The translations under genes were made by a program, and so were the position numbers. From contig MU835214.1 of assembly GCA_029204225.1 (NCBI GenBank), forward strand, positions 1 through 40,919: a stretch of 40,919 nt of DNA, written 5' to 3'. Position 1 is the first letter of the stretch; each line of letters opens with the position of its first letter. The notes under the pieces were generated by a model. It made no database searches. It was not told the origin of the DNA and was given only the letters and a program-made list of their open reading frames with translations. Positions 32,349-40,919 of the stretch are shown in pieces. The stretch is from Diphasiastrum complanatum (Eukaryota > Streptophyta > Lycopodiopsida > Lycopodiales > Lycopodiaceae).

Positions 32349-32466
32349 CATTATATAGAGAGTAACCCAACGGGGTTGGCTCAGTTGGTTGGCTTGGCAT
32401 CCAAAGTTTCTTTGGTCCCAAGTTCGAGCCTCCCCTTGGAAACCAAGAAGCATTATATAGAGAGTA
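32349..32466 (+). mobile_element. tRNA-derived SINE with 16-bp target duplications
   Basis: CATTATATAGAGAGTA occurs at 32349-32364 and again at 32451-32466. The 86-bp body between them has a pol III box A (TGGCTCAGTTGG) near 32378 and box B (GTTCGAGCC) near 32422. The perfect target duplication and internal promoter identify a recent short SINE insertion. It has no poly-A; the body ends CCAAGAAG. It sits inside LTR sequence and is not a tRNA gene, because the 3' stem does not pair. Confidence 0.9.
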
Positions 32467-32679
32467 GAGTCCTATGCATGAAACCATGCAACCCCCATGC
32501 AGGTCAACTATAAATAGATCACACTTCTTCATGCAGTCCTTTTGCCTATATTCGTCACACAGACATGCAATACTCCATATGTCTCAATTACAATGTCTGG
32601 GTCCTCTCAAGGTTATTAGTCACAAACTAGCCTTGACATGGAATTAAATCATGGCGTGACCAACAATCTCAAATACCGG

Positions 32680-33960
32680 AGGGCCGGTCTACCATATTAG
32701 GACTATTCCAGGTCCTTAACTGAATATGGCCATAACACGACACTATATCCAAACCCACTGGAGCAGAACCAGCTGCAGTATCTTCGCCGAGAAAATGTAT
32801 GGTACTCAGTTTGCACTCAGAACCATACAGTTAATGAGTGTCCAGTTTTAAAACAAAACCTAAGACTGACGCAAATATTCTACCATCTGTGCAACGCATC
32901 CGCGCACGAGACGGCATTTTGCCCATTTAACCCCCGGATCATACAACAGAAGAGGAGTCCTTATCAGACCTCTTATCCATATCATCAAGGGGCACCCAAT
33001 GTGACACCGAGGTATGGCCCAAACAATCAGCAACGCATGGCCATACCTGCACCACCAGGGCCAGCTAACAACCAAGTGGCTCATGTGAATTTGGCAGCAG
33101 TGGAACAAGAAGTACCAGCACCACCTCAACTTGAGCAACAACAATGGTATGGGCCGGACGAGATGTTTGTGGATCCAGCCATTAATGAATATTACGCGAC
33201 CTATGTGGCTCCACCTCAACGTCAAGGTGGCAGAAACTATGGCTACTACATATGCGGCGAAGGTCATAGAATCGCAGAATGTCCTTAGAAGGGACAATAC
33301 ACATTCTTTTGTCGAGAATGCGGTTATGGACACTAGTACAAGAATTGTCTATTAAGACCTGGAACGAGTGCACCACTGAACCTAATCACAGTACAACTTG
33401 TTTCTCCTCTTATTGATCCTACAACTTCTGCCTCTGTTCCCACATCTTCCACACCTTCTCTCGTCATTCCTGTTTCGACTCCAGTTTCCATTACCATCGC
33501 TTCTTCCATTCCCCTTGCTACTGCCACTACCACTATTTCTACTCCACCTGCCGCCATCAACCCTCTTGATTCCCAATTGTCCCCTGGCACCCTAGCATGG
33601 CTCAACCAAATCAACTTCACACCTCCTACCTCTCCTACATCTCAATCCATCCTCCAAACAACTATCTAATTTCCCTCTGTTCCTCTCGTTTTTTCGTTTG
33701 AACAATCTGTTCTTAATCTCGTTGCCACTTCCGCTCCTCTCACACCCTCCACTTCTCCAGTAAAGGTTGTCGAGGGTGACCAACCATTGCCCGATGACAC
33801 ATTTGTACAGACAACTTTTATGTCCTCACCCTCCGTGTTGATCCCACCACACCAGAGGGTATGGTGCCGCCAAAAATATTGATTGAAGATTACGACACTG
33901 GCGTGCAAGCCATCCGGGCTACAACTCAGATAGCCCCAACAAGTGCCACACTACAATGGG
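32680..33960 (+). pseudogene. Ty3/Gypsy gag C-terminal part with decayed zinc knuckles
   Basis: Knuckle-like repeats are VWYSVCTQNHTVNECP, FYHLCNASAHETAFC, YYICGEGHRIAECP and FCRECGYGH-x-YKNC. The first three have Tyr in place of the leading Cys, and only the last keeps both. A Pro/Gln-rich linker (NQQRMAIPAPPGPANNQVAH) and a long Ser/Thr/Pro-rich tail follow to about 33960, with several stops. It probably continues the gag cut at 26984. Confidence 0.8.
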
Positions 33961-34107
33961 CGTAGTATTAAAGGTGGTAATGTTAGTGTAAAAAGTAGAG
34001 ATCAACTAAAAGTAGCATCTAAGCTAGGTTAGGTTCCTATCCAAGTGTTCCAACCCTCTTTGACAGGCAGAAGGACTGCTCACCGACTATTCTACACACC
34101 CTACAAG

Positions 34108-35370
34108 AACCAAGAAGGATCCATCTTCAAAGAAAGGTGTGTTTTTTGGCTATAGTGAGGTAAGCAAGGTTTACAAAGTTTACATTCCTTCAATAAGGAA
34201 AGTGGTCATTGGAAGAGATGTCATTTTTTATGAAGGAAACTTTCCAAAAGTTTCTTCAAGTGGTGGTGTGGACATTGAGATTGATGATACTTTGGATGTT
34301 GATGTTGCCAAGGAGGACATCAAGACAAAGGCAACAACCTTTGAGGCTCACTTATGTTGAAAAAGGTACGAAAGTTGTTGGTGATACAAACTATGATTTC
34401 CTAACCTCTTTTGATGACCCTACATGTGTAGATGAATCAAGGAACAAAGAGTGGATCCAGGCAATGGATCTTGAGTATCAAGCTCTTATGAAGAATGAAA
34501 CATGGAGATTGGTTGAACTTCCAAAGGACAAAAAGCCTATTGGATGCAAATGGATCTTCAAAGTGAACACAAACCAAGATGGATCAATCAACAAGTACAA
34601 GGCAATGTTGTTGGCAAAAGGATATGCACAAGAACATGGTATTGACTTTGAGGAGACCTTTGCACTCGTGGCAAAGATGGTAAGCATTCGAGTCATCATA
34701 TCACTTGCAACACTTTTTGGATGGGGTCTATGGAAATTGGATATTACGAATGCAATCTTGAATGGGGATCTTAAAGAGGAAGTATTTATGGAGCAACCCG
34801 AGGGCTACATTTCACATGGCAATCCAAATCATGTTAGTTTGTATGGTCTTAAGCAAGCACGAAGGATGGTATGCTAAGCTTAACTCTTTATTACTTTCTC
34901 AAAATTTCATGATGAGTGAGTATGATCATTCACTTTACTATAGATTTGTTGGAAATCATGTTAATATTCTTCTAATCTATGTAGATGACCTCATTTTGAG
35001 TGGAGGCAACAAGCAAGATATTGATGATATCAAGTTTGCACTCTAAAAAGAGTTTGAGGTGCATGATCTTGGTCTTTTACATTATATCTTGGGAATAGAG
35101 GTATTTAAAACTTCTCAATTTACATTCATATTTCAAGAGAAGTATGCTAATTCTATTCTAAATAGATTTCATATGGTAGATGCTAAATCTTGTAATACAC
35201 CAATGGAGTCAAATGTAAAGCTAATTATAAGAGGTCATGAAAGATCCTTCGAGTACATTACTCTCTATAGGAAGCTACTTGGTTTACTCATATATCTAAC
35301 CATCACAAGACCTGATCTTAGCTATTGTGTTGGTAGATTCTTGAGCCGAGGTGCAAGCACCTACCTACTT
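34108..35370 (+). pseudogene. Ty1/Copia integrase end, RT, start of RNase H region
   Basis: Resumes at RTKKDPSSKKGVFFGYSEVS. After linker frames, RT carries KKPIGCKWIFKVNTNQDGSI, LLAKGYAQEHGIDFEETFAL, WKLDITNAILNGDLKEEVFM and the catalytic IYVDDLILSGG, then KEFEVHDLGLLHYILGIEVF and ITRPDLSYCVGRFL. A deletion of about 10 residues lies before SLYGLKQAR, and there are frame changes at 34870 and 35044. Compared with the minus-strand copy, about 60 codons between here and the 26.2-kb fragment are missing. Confidence 0.93.
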
Positions 35371-35418
35371 AAGAAGTTCATTTGCTACATTCATTTATAC
35401 AATGGAGGATAATCAAGT

Positions 35419-36018
35419 TGTCAGAAATCAGTGGGAATGAGCGGAAGCTAATGAGCGAGCTTAGTGTGTAGGATCGGAAACACAACAAACAACATCAGAA
35501 TATTCAAATTGAATGATTCAGACAAATGCTCAATGAAACAAGACAATAGTGAGACTGAGAATTTGCACTCTGATGAATATCAAAATAGTGAGCACAATAC
35601 TTGAAGTGATTACTTCAGCTTACAATCGTGAGTGTGATAACGCTGGCTACAGAAAACTCGAATAATCCGAAGAAGTTTTTCTAATGAAGATTCTAGGATT
35701 GATATCCTACAAAATATCTACAACTACCTTTTGTTGCAATTATTACAACCGCCTCATTACAGTTGATGCATGTACAAAGTGGATGAACTGTCAATGCAAA
35801 GTCGTTGGGTCGGGGATTTTAAACCAACAGTAAGTATCAAAAAATGTACAATGACTCAAAAAACATAAAAAATTTCGAGTCGATCCAGTATCAAAAAATT
35901 CTACAAAATTCGATCATAAATTTTTAGATCCTCTTCTCAAAAATTCAAGCCTTTTGTTTCAAGTTTTTCAGGATGCTCATTATTGAATGGATTTGAGGCT
36001 GAGCATTGAATTCCAACA
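35419..36018 (-). mobile_element. putative 3' LTR of a third Copia family
   Basis: On the minus strand the RNase H frame is followed by purine-rich CATTGAGGAGGAG and then TGTTGGAATTC. The opposite boundary reads CTGACA, giving a TG...CA element of about 600 bp. No second LTR is present for comparison. Confidence 0.5.
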
Positions 36019-36025
36019 CTCCTCC

Positions 36026-36545
36026 TCAATGTGGATTCTGAAAATGTTTGATTTTCAGATTCAACACCTCGTTGAATCTGAGGTGGTGCTCCTTTGACAG
36101 AACCTTTGTGAAGTAATCTGCTGTCATTGATTCTGTCATGCAGTAGACTAATGATACTCCCTTGCTTTGCACTTTCTCTCTCAAATAGTGATATCTAATT
36201 TTGATTATGCTTGCTTCGAGAATGAATTCTCGGGTTGAGAGAGAGAACTTTGGTGCTTTGGTTGTCACAAAAGATGGTTGTTGGATGTGACTATGCAAGG
36301 TCAATTTCTGCTAGCAGGTGCCTCTGACAAATTGCCTCCTTGGTAGCATTCGTGGCAGCAATGTATTTTGATTCAGTTGATGACAATGCTACCGAGGTCT
36401 GCTTTCGGCTGTTCCAAAAAATTGGGCCTGGATTATATAAAAATACAAATCTAGAAGTAGATCTTCTGGTATCAAAATCTGCATCTATGTAGCCTTCGAG
36501 AATATTTGTAGATTGGCTGCCTCTATAACAGGTGCTCTTTGCCAC
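36026..36545 (-). pseudogene. Ty1/Copia RNase H, C-terminal fragment
   Basis: Reads LEGYIDADFDTRRSTSRFVF with the first catalytic Asp, then QTSVALSSTESKYIAATNAT with the Glu, then, after one frame change near 36300, the terminal block HYLREKVQSKGVSLVYCMTE, MTADYFTKVLSKEHH. It differs from both other Copia copies (for example STSRFVF against DIKSISAH), so it is a third family. Confidence 0.9.
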
Positions 36546-37488
36546 TTCGCGAAAGGTAAAGTTTTGGTAATATTCTTAACTTCTTATGAAAACTTTATGC
36601 TTGCTAAGGTTTGATGGGGTGTGGGGGGGGGGGGGCTCCTTGGCCTTGACTTGCATTTCTCATTTATCGTTCAGTACTTGTTGTGTCCACATTTTTAATT
36701 CCCATATTCGAGTGCCCGATTTCCGTTCCTCTTTTCCCTAGGGTCTTGAACCATTGTAAATCATCATCATTTTGATTCTTCTGCAATTTCTATTTTTCTC
36801 CATTCAGAGTGATCAATTGTTTCATTCTCTGAATTGCCAAACTTTTCCAGGTGACAAACTAGAGCAATTCTAGACCGAGGCTCACCATCTCTGAAAAACA
36901 AAGATTTTTTCTATTAGTCAGAATATTTTTGAGTACATCAAAATTGACCTCGGCATTGCCAACAGCTTTACTTTCGAGCCAATTCTAACGTCATAAAAAC
37001 TTTGAATGGTGATTTTGCGGTCAAAGCAGATGTGTACTTTCAATATGTTCTGTCATAGTACCCAAGAACTCACATGATCAATATCTAAAAAAAGATCAAT
37101 AGTTTCTAATAATTAGTTAAGACTTCTAAAACCAATTATTGCTAAAGCAGGGCCAATCAGTTTAAAACTAAAGACTGCCTATCATACCAAAATTGAAGAA
37201 TTGAGAACCAAAGCTGGTACTTTGAAACATGAAAAGACTCAGAAATGTGTTATAAGTATAAATCTAGGGTTCTCCAAGAGTAACAAATACTGTTGTTGGG
37301 ATACTCCAAGAATACCAAAACAATCAGCTCCAAAAGAAACTTACTCTTTCCAAGCCCCTTGTGAGCCCAAGCCCTGGCCTCCTTGGGGATCTTCTCGCTG
37401 CACCCTACACCCTGGTTTTGCACCCTGGTTTCACACAAAATTCTTTGGTGCTTATTGTCACAGCAAAATATAATGGATGGTAAGAATG
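36546..37488. other. non-coding; G13 run
   Basis: A run of 13 G at 36623-36635. No other gene or repeat is recognised. Confidence 0.4.
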
Positions 37489-37724
37489 CTACAGGCAAAA
37501 ATGAATGATCCGAGAAGAAAGGTGGAGTCCAAAGACTCGCCACATGCAACGCAAAACCCAAGGGTGTGGTATATAGTCTACCCCATCCACCATGTGGGGC
37601 CTCGGGAACAAAGTGAATCTGTGCCCCCAGCTGATCCTCTCTTGCATGAGGCTCACAAAATCAGTGTGCCCTTGATCATCCTTCCAATCTGACTCCAGCT
37701 TTTCGTATTCCCTCTACAGTAAAA

Positions 37725-37990
37725 ATCCGAAAAAAAATACCAAACAAAGCATAAAAGTGCCAAACAGTACGAAAAAATGAATCCAGAAGTACCAAAAGTA
37801 CCAAACAAAGCATAAAAATGCCAAATAGTATTAAAAAAACAAATCCAAAAGTACCAAAAGTGTCAAAAAATCTTAAAAGTACCAAAAAAACAACATGAAA
37901 ATTATTAAAAATTTCAAAGGTTTCATTAAAATGACCACATCGCATTCATAAACTTCAAAAGAACGAAAAGTACCAAACAGAAAAAAGAAG
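37725..37990. repeat. GTACCAAA-rich intron sequence
   Basis: Words such as AGTACCAAAAGTACCAAAC and AAGCATAAAARTGCCAAA recur through intron 2 of the minus-strand gene, which on the transcript reads TTTTGGTACTT. Confidence 0.75.
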
Positions 37991-38939
37991 ACTACCAAAA
38001 ATTTTACCTCCTCCTCTGCAACCTCCCTTCCGAGGGACTGGGCATCCGCTTGCACTTCCACCTTTTTTAGCATGCACCTGGTTAAATTGAGCTCATCATC
38101 CACTGCTTTTATCTCCTCTTCATTGGGAGGAGTCCATGTCCATAGCTCGACTAGGCGCTTCTCCAGCTCATGAATCTCGTTCTTAATTACTTGGCTGACC
38201 GTATTTTCACCCTGCCTGACCAGCAGTTTTTTTTTTCTTCTTCTGAATGATGTTCTCTAATTTTGACAGCCTTGCAAGCATCCTCCCTGATCTTTCTGCA
38301 ACTCTCTGATTCATCGCCTCCACCTCAGGCATATATCCTAGAGTGGACAGAGCAGCGTGGGACACACTGTCCTCACCTCTGAACTTGTTGGAGTGCTCTC
38401 TCTTGCCTCTAACTCCTGGCTGCCCACTCTGAGGGGGCCCGTTAGTTCTGTTCCAATTTTCCAACTTTTTATGTAGACCATCCTTCTTGATGTTGCACAT
38501 TGCAATCACATTCTCGCCAAATCTAGCCCATGCTATCTTGTGATAGGCAGGGTCCAATTTGGCGGCCTTGCAGCGCTCAAATGCATAGCATTTGGCAAAT
38601 CTAGCTATGATTTCGTCGCAGGAGGGAGGAGCCTTGTACACCTTGTGGAACAGCAGATGGTAGCAATCATCCACAAATTGTTGATGCAGTTGGTTTATCT
38701 TAACATTTTTTTTATATCCCAGTCTGAAGAGTGTTAGCCACTGACTGTCTTGCAGATCAGTGTCTAGCAGGTCTTTTGCAAGTTTGCCCTCTAGGCTCAA
38801 GCCATACTCTTCATGAAGCTCCTCGACTGAATAACAGAACTTCCGCACGATTTGGTACTCATCCATTTTGTTTTTTCCTGCAAAACTAATAATGTTAATT
38901 TAACACAAACTATTCACTATAAATCCTCAAATAGAAAGT

Positions 38940-39290
38940 ATCAAATAACCAAATTAAGTACCAAAAGAAGCTATACTTCCAAATTACAAAAATCAGCTAA
39001 AGTACCAAATTAAGTACCAAAAGTAGCAAAGTACCAAGTTAAGTACCAAAATAAGCTAAAGTACCAATTAAGAACCAAAAGCACCTAATTACTACCACAA
39101 TATCAAAAGACCAAACTAAGTACCAAAAGCAACTAAAGTACCAAGTTAAGTATCAAAAGCAGCTAAAGTACCAAATTAACTACCAAAAGCAGCTAAAGTA
39201 CCAAGTTAAGTACCAAAATCAGCTAAAGTAACAGATTAAGATCTAAAACCAGCTATAGTTGCAATTTAGGAACCAAAAGCAACTAATTAC
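38940..39290. repeat. 30-bp minisatellite inside intron 1
   Basis: About ten units near CAAGTTAAGTACCAAAAGCA plus GCTAAAGTAC, period 30 bp, with point changes. It occupies most of the 472-bp intron. Confidence 0.9.
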
Positions 39291-39549
39291 TACTATAATA
39301 CTAAAAGTACTAAAAGTAACTAAATTCAACCCTACAATGCTTGATTTACCCTTTCTCTTGTGGCTTGAACGATCGTCAGCCACAACAGTCATCCTCTCAA
39401 ATGATTCGTCAAGCTGCGAATGTGTGGTTTCTGATTAATTCATGACCTCCGTCCTAGCTGGTGATCCATAGTGGTAACTGGTCCATGGCCGTTTGTGTAT
39501 GCTGGGAGGTGTGCTTGATGTCTCAGGATTTTCAGCAGTGGCCTTCGAA

Positions 39550-39790
39550 CAAAAGATAGCAAAGAGCAAAACGACAACAATGAACCGATAGTAGAGAGCA
39601 ACGATAGCAGTGAACTGATCTAGCAGAAAGCAACGATAGCAATGAACTGATAGCAGAAAGAAACGATAGCAATGAACAGATCTACCATAAAACAAGACAG
39701 CAATGAACTGATAGCATAAAGCAAGATAGCAATATGAACTGATCATAGCAGAAAGCAACGATATGTTCACCAGAAAGCAAAGATAGCAAT
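39550..39790. repeat. second 30-bp minisatellite
   Basis: Units near AGCAGAAAGCAACGATAGCA plus ATGAACTGAT, period 30-33 bp, about seven copies. It starts just upstream of an acceptor-like site at 39543, so it may lie in another intron of the minus-strand gene. The minus frame through it (VHCYRFFLLS-type repeats) is probably not coding. Confidence 0.85.
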
Positions 39791-40919
39791 AAAATTAATC
39801 ATTTGGAAGGCAAAGCGTTTATTATCCAAATTCAAATTAGATAAAGTAAGCCCATGATTGTCAAGGATGCCTTCATTGCATTAGCTCGTGTGGGACCTAT
39901 CAAGTTCCAAATATTGAGAAATGTACTACCATAAGTATTGTATTAGAAATATAAATTATGAGTAATAAAATCCACCAAAGATTGACATATATAACCAAAA
40001 GGTACTATGGAAAATGGGTTCTTTTTTTGTACCACCAAAACATGCTTTTAGCCCCACATATGATGACTATATGTATGCATATACCCACACTACGCAAGCA
40101 TTACTCAGTTATTGGAGTGAAAAGACGTGCAGATAAACCTGGGGATGCTGCTTTCCAAATATGACATCAAATACATTTATGTTCTTTAAATTCGCTATTC
40201 TCTCTTTTCAGAAGACTAATTCATGTTTGTTGGCACGTGCAAGAACAACACCACTCATCTGACGAGCAGGATGAGGATGTATCAGATAGATTCTAGCTAG
40301 TATTTTAGCTCTATAACTAGCCTTTCCATATTTACAAATACTTTGTACATGTTTTTTTATCTATCGTTTTGATTTGTACATTTGCCAAGGTCATAGCGAT
40401 GTAGCTAGTTTATATGTATTCTTGAACCTGACTAGTTATTGTACTTGAACTATATTTGGCCCTAAACCATGTAGGGATTATTTAATTTGTTGTTTTAAAG
40501 TGTAATAATTCACATGTATTGACTCTCACAACATTTAATTTCATTATTTGTGATTATTATAGGGTGTAATGTAATATATTTATTTATGGTTGAATGTAAG
40601 GAATGACTTATTTTGTTCGACCCTAAACCCTAGACTCATTTTTTGAATTTATTTCTTGCACTCATTAATTAGATAGGGGTTGTATTTTTCAAAAACTATC
40701 TTTTGTTGCTTGCAAGCAATTATCCCATACGTATCCTTAATGTCTCTGATACATCTCCAAGTCACCAGAGATGGCCGCAATTATGGGTCGTCCTGTTTTT
40801 CATCCGATGAGTGACGATGAGTGTAAGATCGCCTAGTGAAAATCCGACTAGATCCTGTTGCATGCAACCAAAATTACACCTGTGGAGCAAAACCACACAA
40901 CCACAAAATGCTTAAGTCA
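39791..40919. other. non-coding with dispersed repeat
   Basis: Apart from repeat copy 3 at 39953-40053, no gene is supported. Short AT-rich frames only. Confidence 0.4.
39953..40053 (+). repeat. dispersed repeat, copy 3
   Basis: AAATTATGAGTAATAAAATC, ACCAAAAGGTACTATGGAAA, ATGGGTT and the terminus CATGCTTTTAGCC match 8950-9052 in order. Confidence 0.85.

Larger units (their letters stand above)
37489..39542 (-). pseudogene. three-exon gene of unknown function, two lesions
   Basis: Exons on the minus strand. Exon 1, 39542-39350 (acceptor-like TTCGAAG upstream): ATAENPETSSTPPSIHKRPW, TAA at 39437-39435, then SETTHSQLDESFERMTVVAD to KRK. Donor G|GTAAAT. Intron 39349-38878 ends TTTGCAG and joins in phase 1. 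Exon 2, 38877-38008, runs through KMDEYQIVRKFCYSVEELHE, a helical domain with FVDDCYHLLFHKVYKAPPSC and AWARFGENVIAMCNIKKDG, and a basic linker. An A10 run (38236-38227 plus T) shifts the frame to RQGENTVSQVIKNEIHELEK, a coiled-coil-like stretch ending REVAEEE|GTAAAA. Intron 38007-37714 ends CTGTAG and joins in phase 0 to REYEKLESDWKDDQGHTDFV, open to TAG at 37491-37489. The true end of exon 3 is uncertain. All joins keep one reading register, which supports the model. No family is recognised; it may belong to a DNA transposon. The TAA and the A10 shift make it a pseudogene as read. Confidence 0.6.

Noticed and set aside
32365-32450. tRNA gene
   Set aside because: Box A and box B are present but the acceptor stem does not pair, and perfect target duplications flank it; it is a SINE.
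33182-33908. Gly/Arg/Ser-rich minus-strand frames
   Set aside because: They are antisense to the Ser/Thr/Pro-rich gag tail.
36623-36635. G13 run as a quadruplex
   Set aside because: A single homopolymer run without regular loops, and prone to sequencing error.
38940-39790. Regular 30-bp repeats that could suggest a CRISPR array
   Set aside because: Units are contiguous with no unique spacers, and the setting is a plant nuclear gene with introns.

Overview
The window is repeat-rich nuclear DNA of a land plant. The evidence is Ty1/Copia and Ty3/Gypsy polyproteins of plant type, primer-binding sites matching the 3' end of initiator tRNA-Met, a tRNA-derived SINE, a CACTA-associated DUF4216-like exon, GT-AG introns, G-box promoters and long (GA)n tracts. 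The species cannot be named from sequence alone. No gene looks fully intact. Most coding segments carry stops or frameshifts, and most genes below were pieced together across introns by reading both strands.

Layout. 0-3 kb: non-coding, with a (CT)n tract and a degenerate ~65-bp array. 3.05-4.1 kb: broken CACTA/DUF4216-like gene with an intron, running into a 180-bp-period direct repeat. 4.4-5.24 kb: Gypsy fragment. 5.25-6.1 kb: ~335-bp tandem repeat rich in GGTACTA. 6.6-8.8 kb: 3' half of a Copia element (minus). 8.9-9.4 kb: dispersed repeat and Gypsy fragment. 9.5-18.65 kb: the most unusual block, described below. 19.0-20.9 kb: 5' part of a Copia element (minus) with PBS and LTR-like sequence holding a strong hairpin. 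21.5-26.2 kb: shuffled copies of one Gypsy family with an RNase H-like domain after integrase. 26.2-35.4 kb: a plus-strand Copia copy split by Gypsy gag, which is itself split by a 5.2-kb non-coding LTR-derived segment; a SINE with 16-bp target duplications lies at its right end. 35.4-36.5 kb: another Copia 3' end. 37.5-39.8 kb: a minus-strand multi-exon gene of unknown function whose introns hold minisatellites. 39.8-40.9 kb: non-coding.

The 9.5-18.65 kb block. Here several intron-containing, non-retroelement genes lie between Gypsy and Copia debris. Gene M1 (minus, 15581 to 13415) opens with a divergent histone H3/CENH3-like exon. A GT-AG junction can join it in frame to a basic linker and then to a Ulp1/SENP-like (C48) cysteine protease domain spread over four exons. 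Gene P1 (plus, 11828-13194) converges on M1. Gene P2 (plus, 17125-18643) diverges from M1. M1 and P2 share a mirror-image promoter: a G-box cluster flanked on both sides by the same TATA core and the same leader motif. That promoter is tandemly duplicated, giving 11 perfect CACGTG sites in 865 bp. Taken together, the symmetric regulation, the H3-like/SUMO-protease-like pairing and the unrecognised partners suggest an undescribed mobile element or a domesticated gene cluster. This is inference; the reading frames, motifs, splice signals and promoter symmetry are visible in the sequence.
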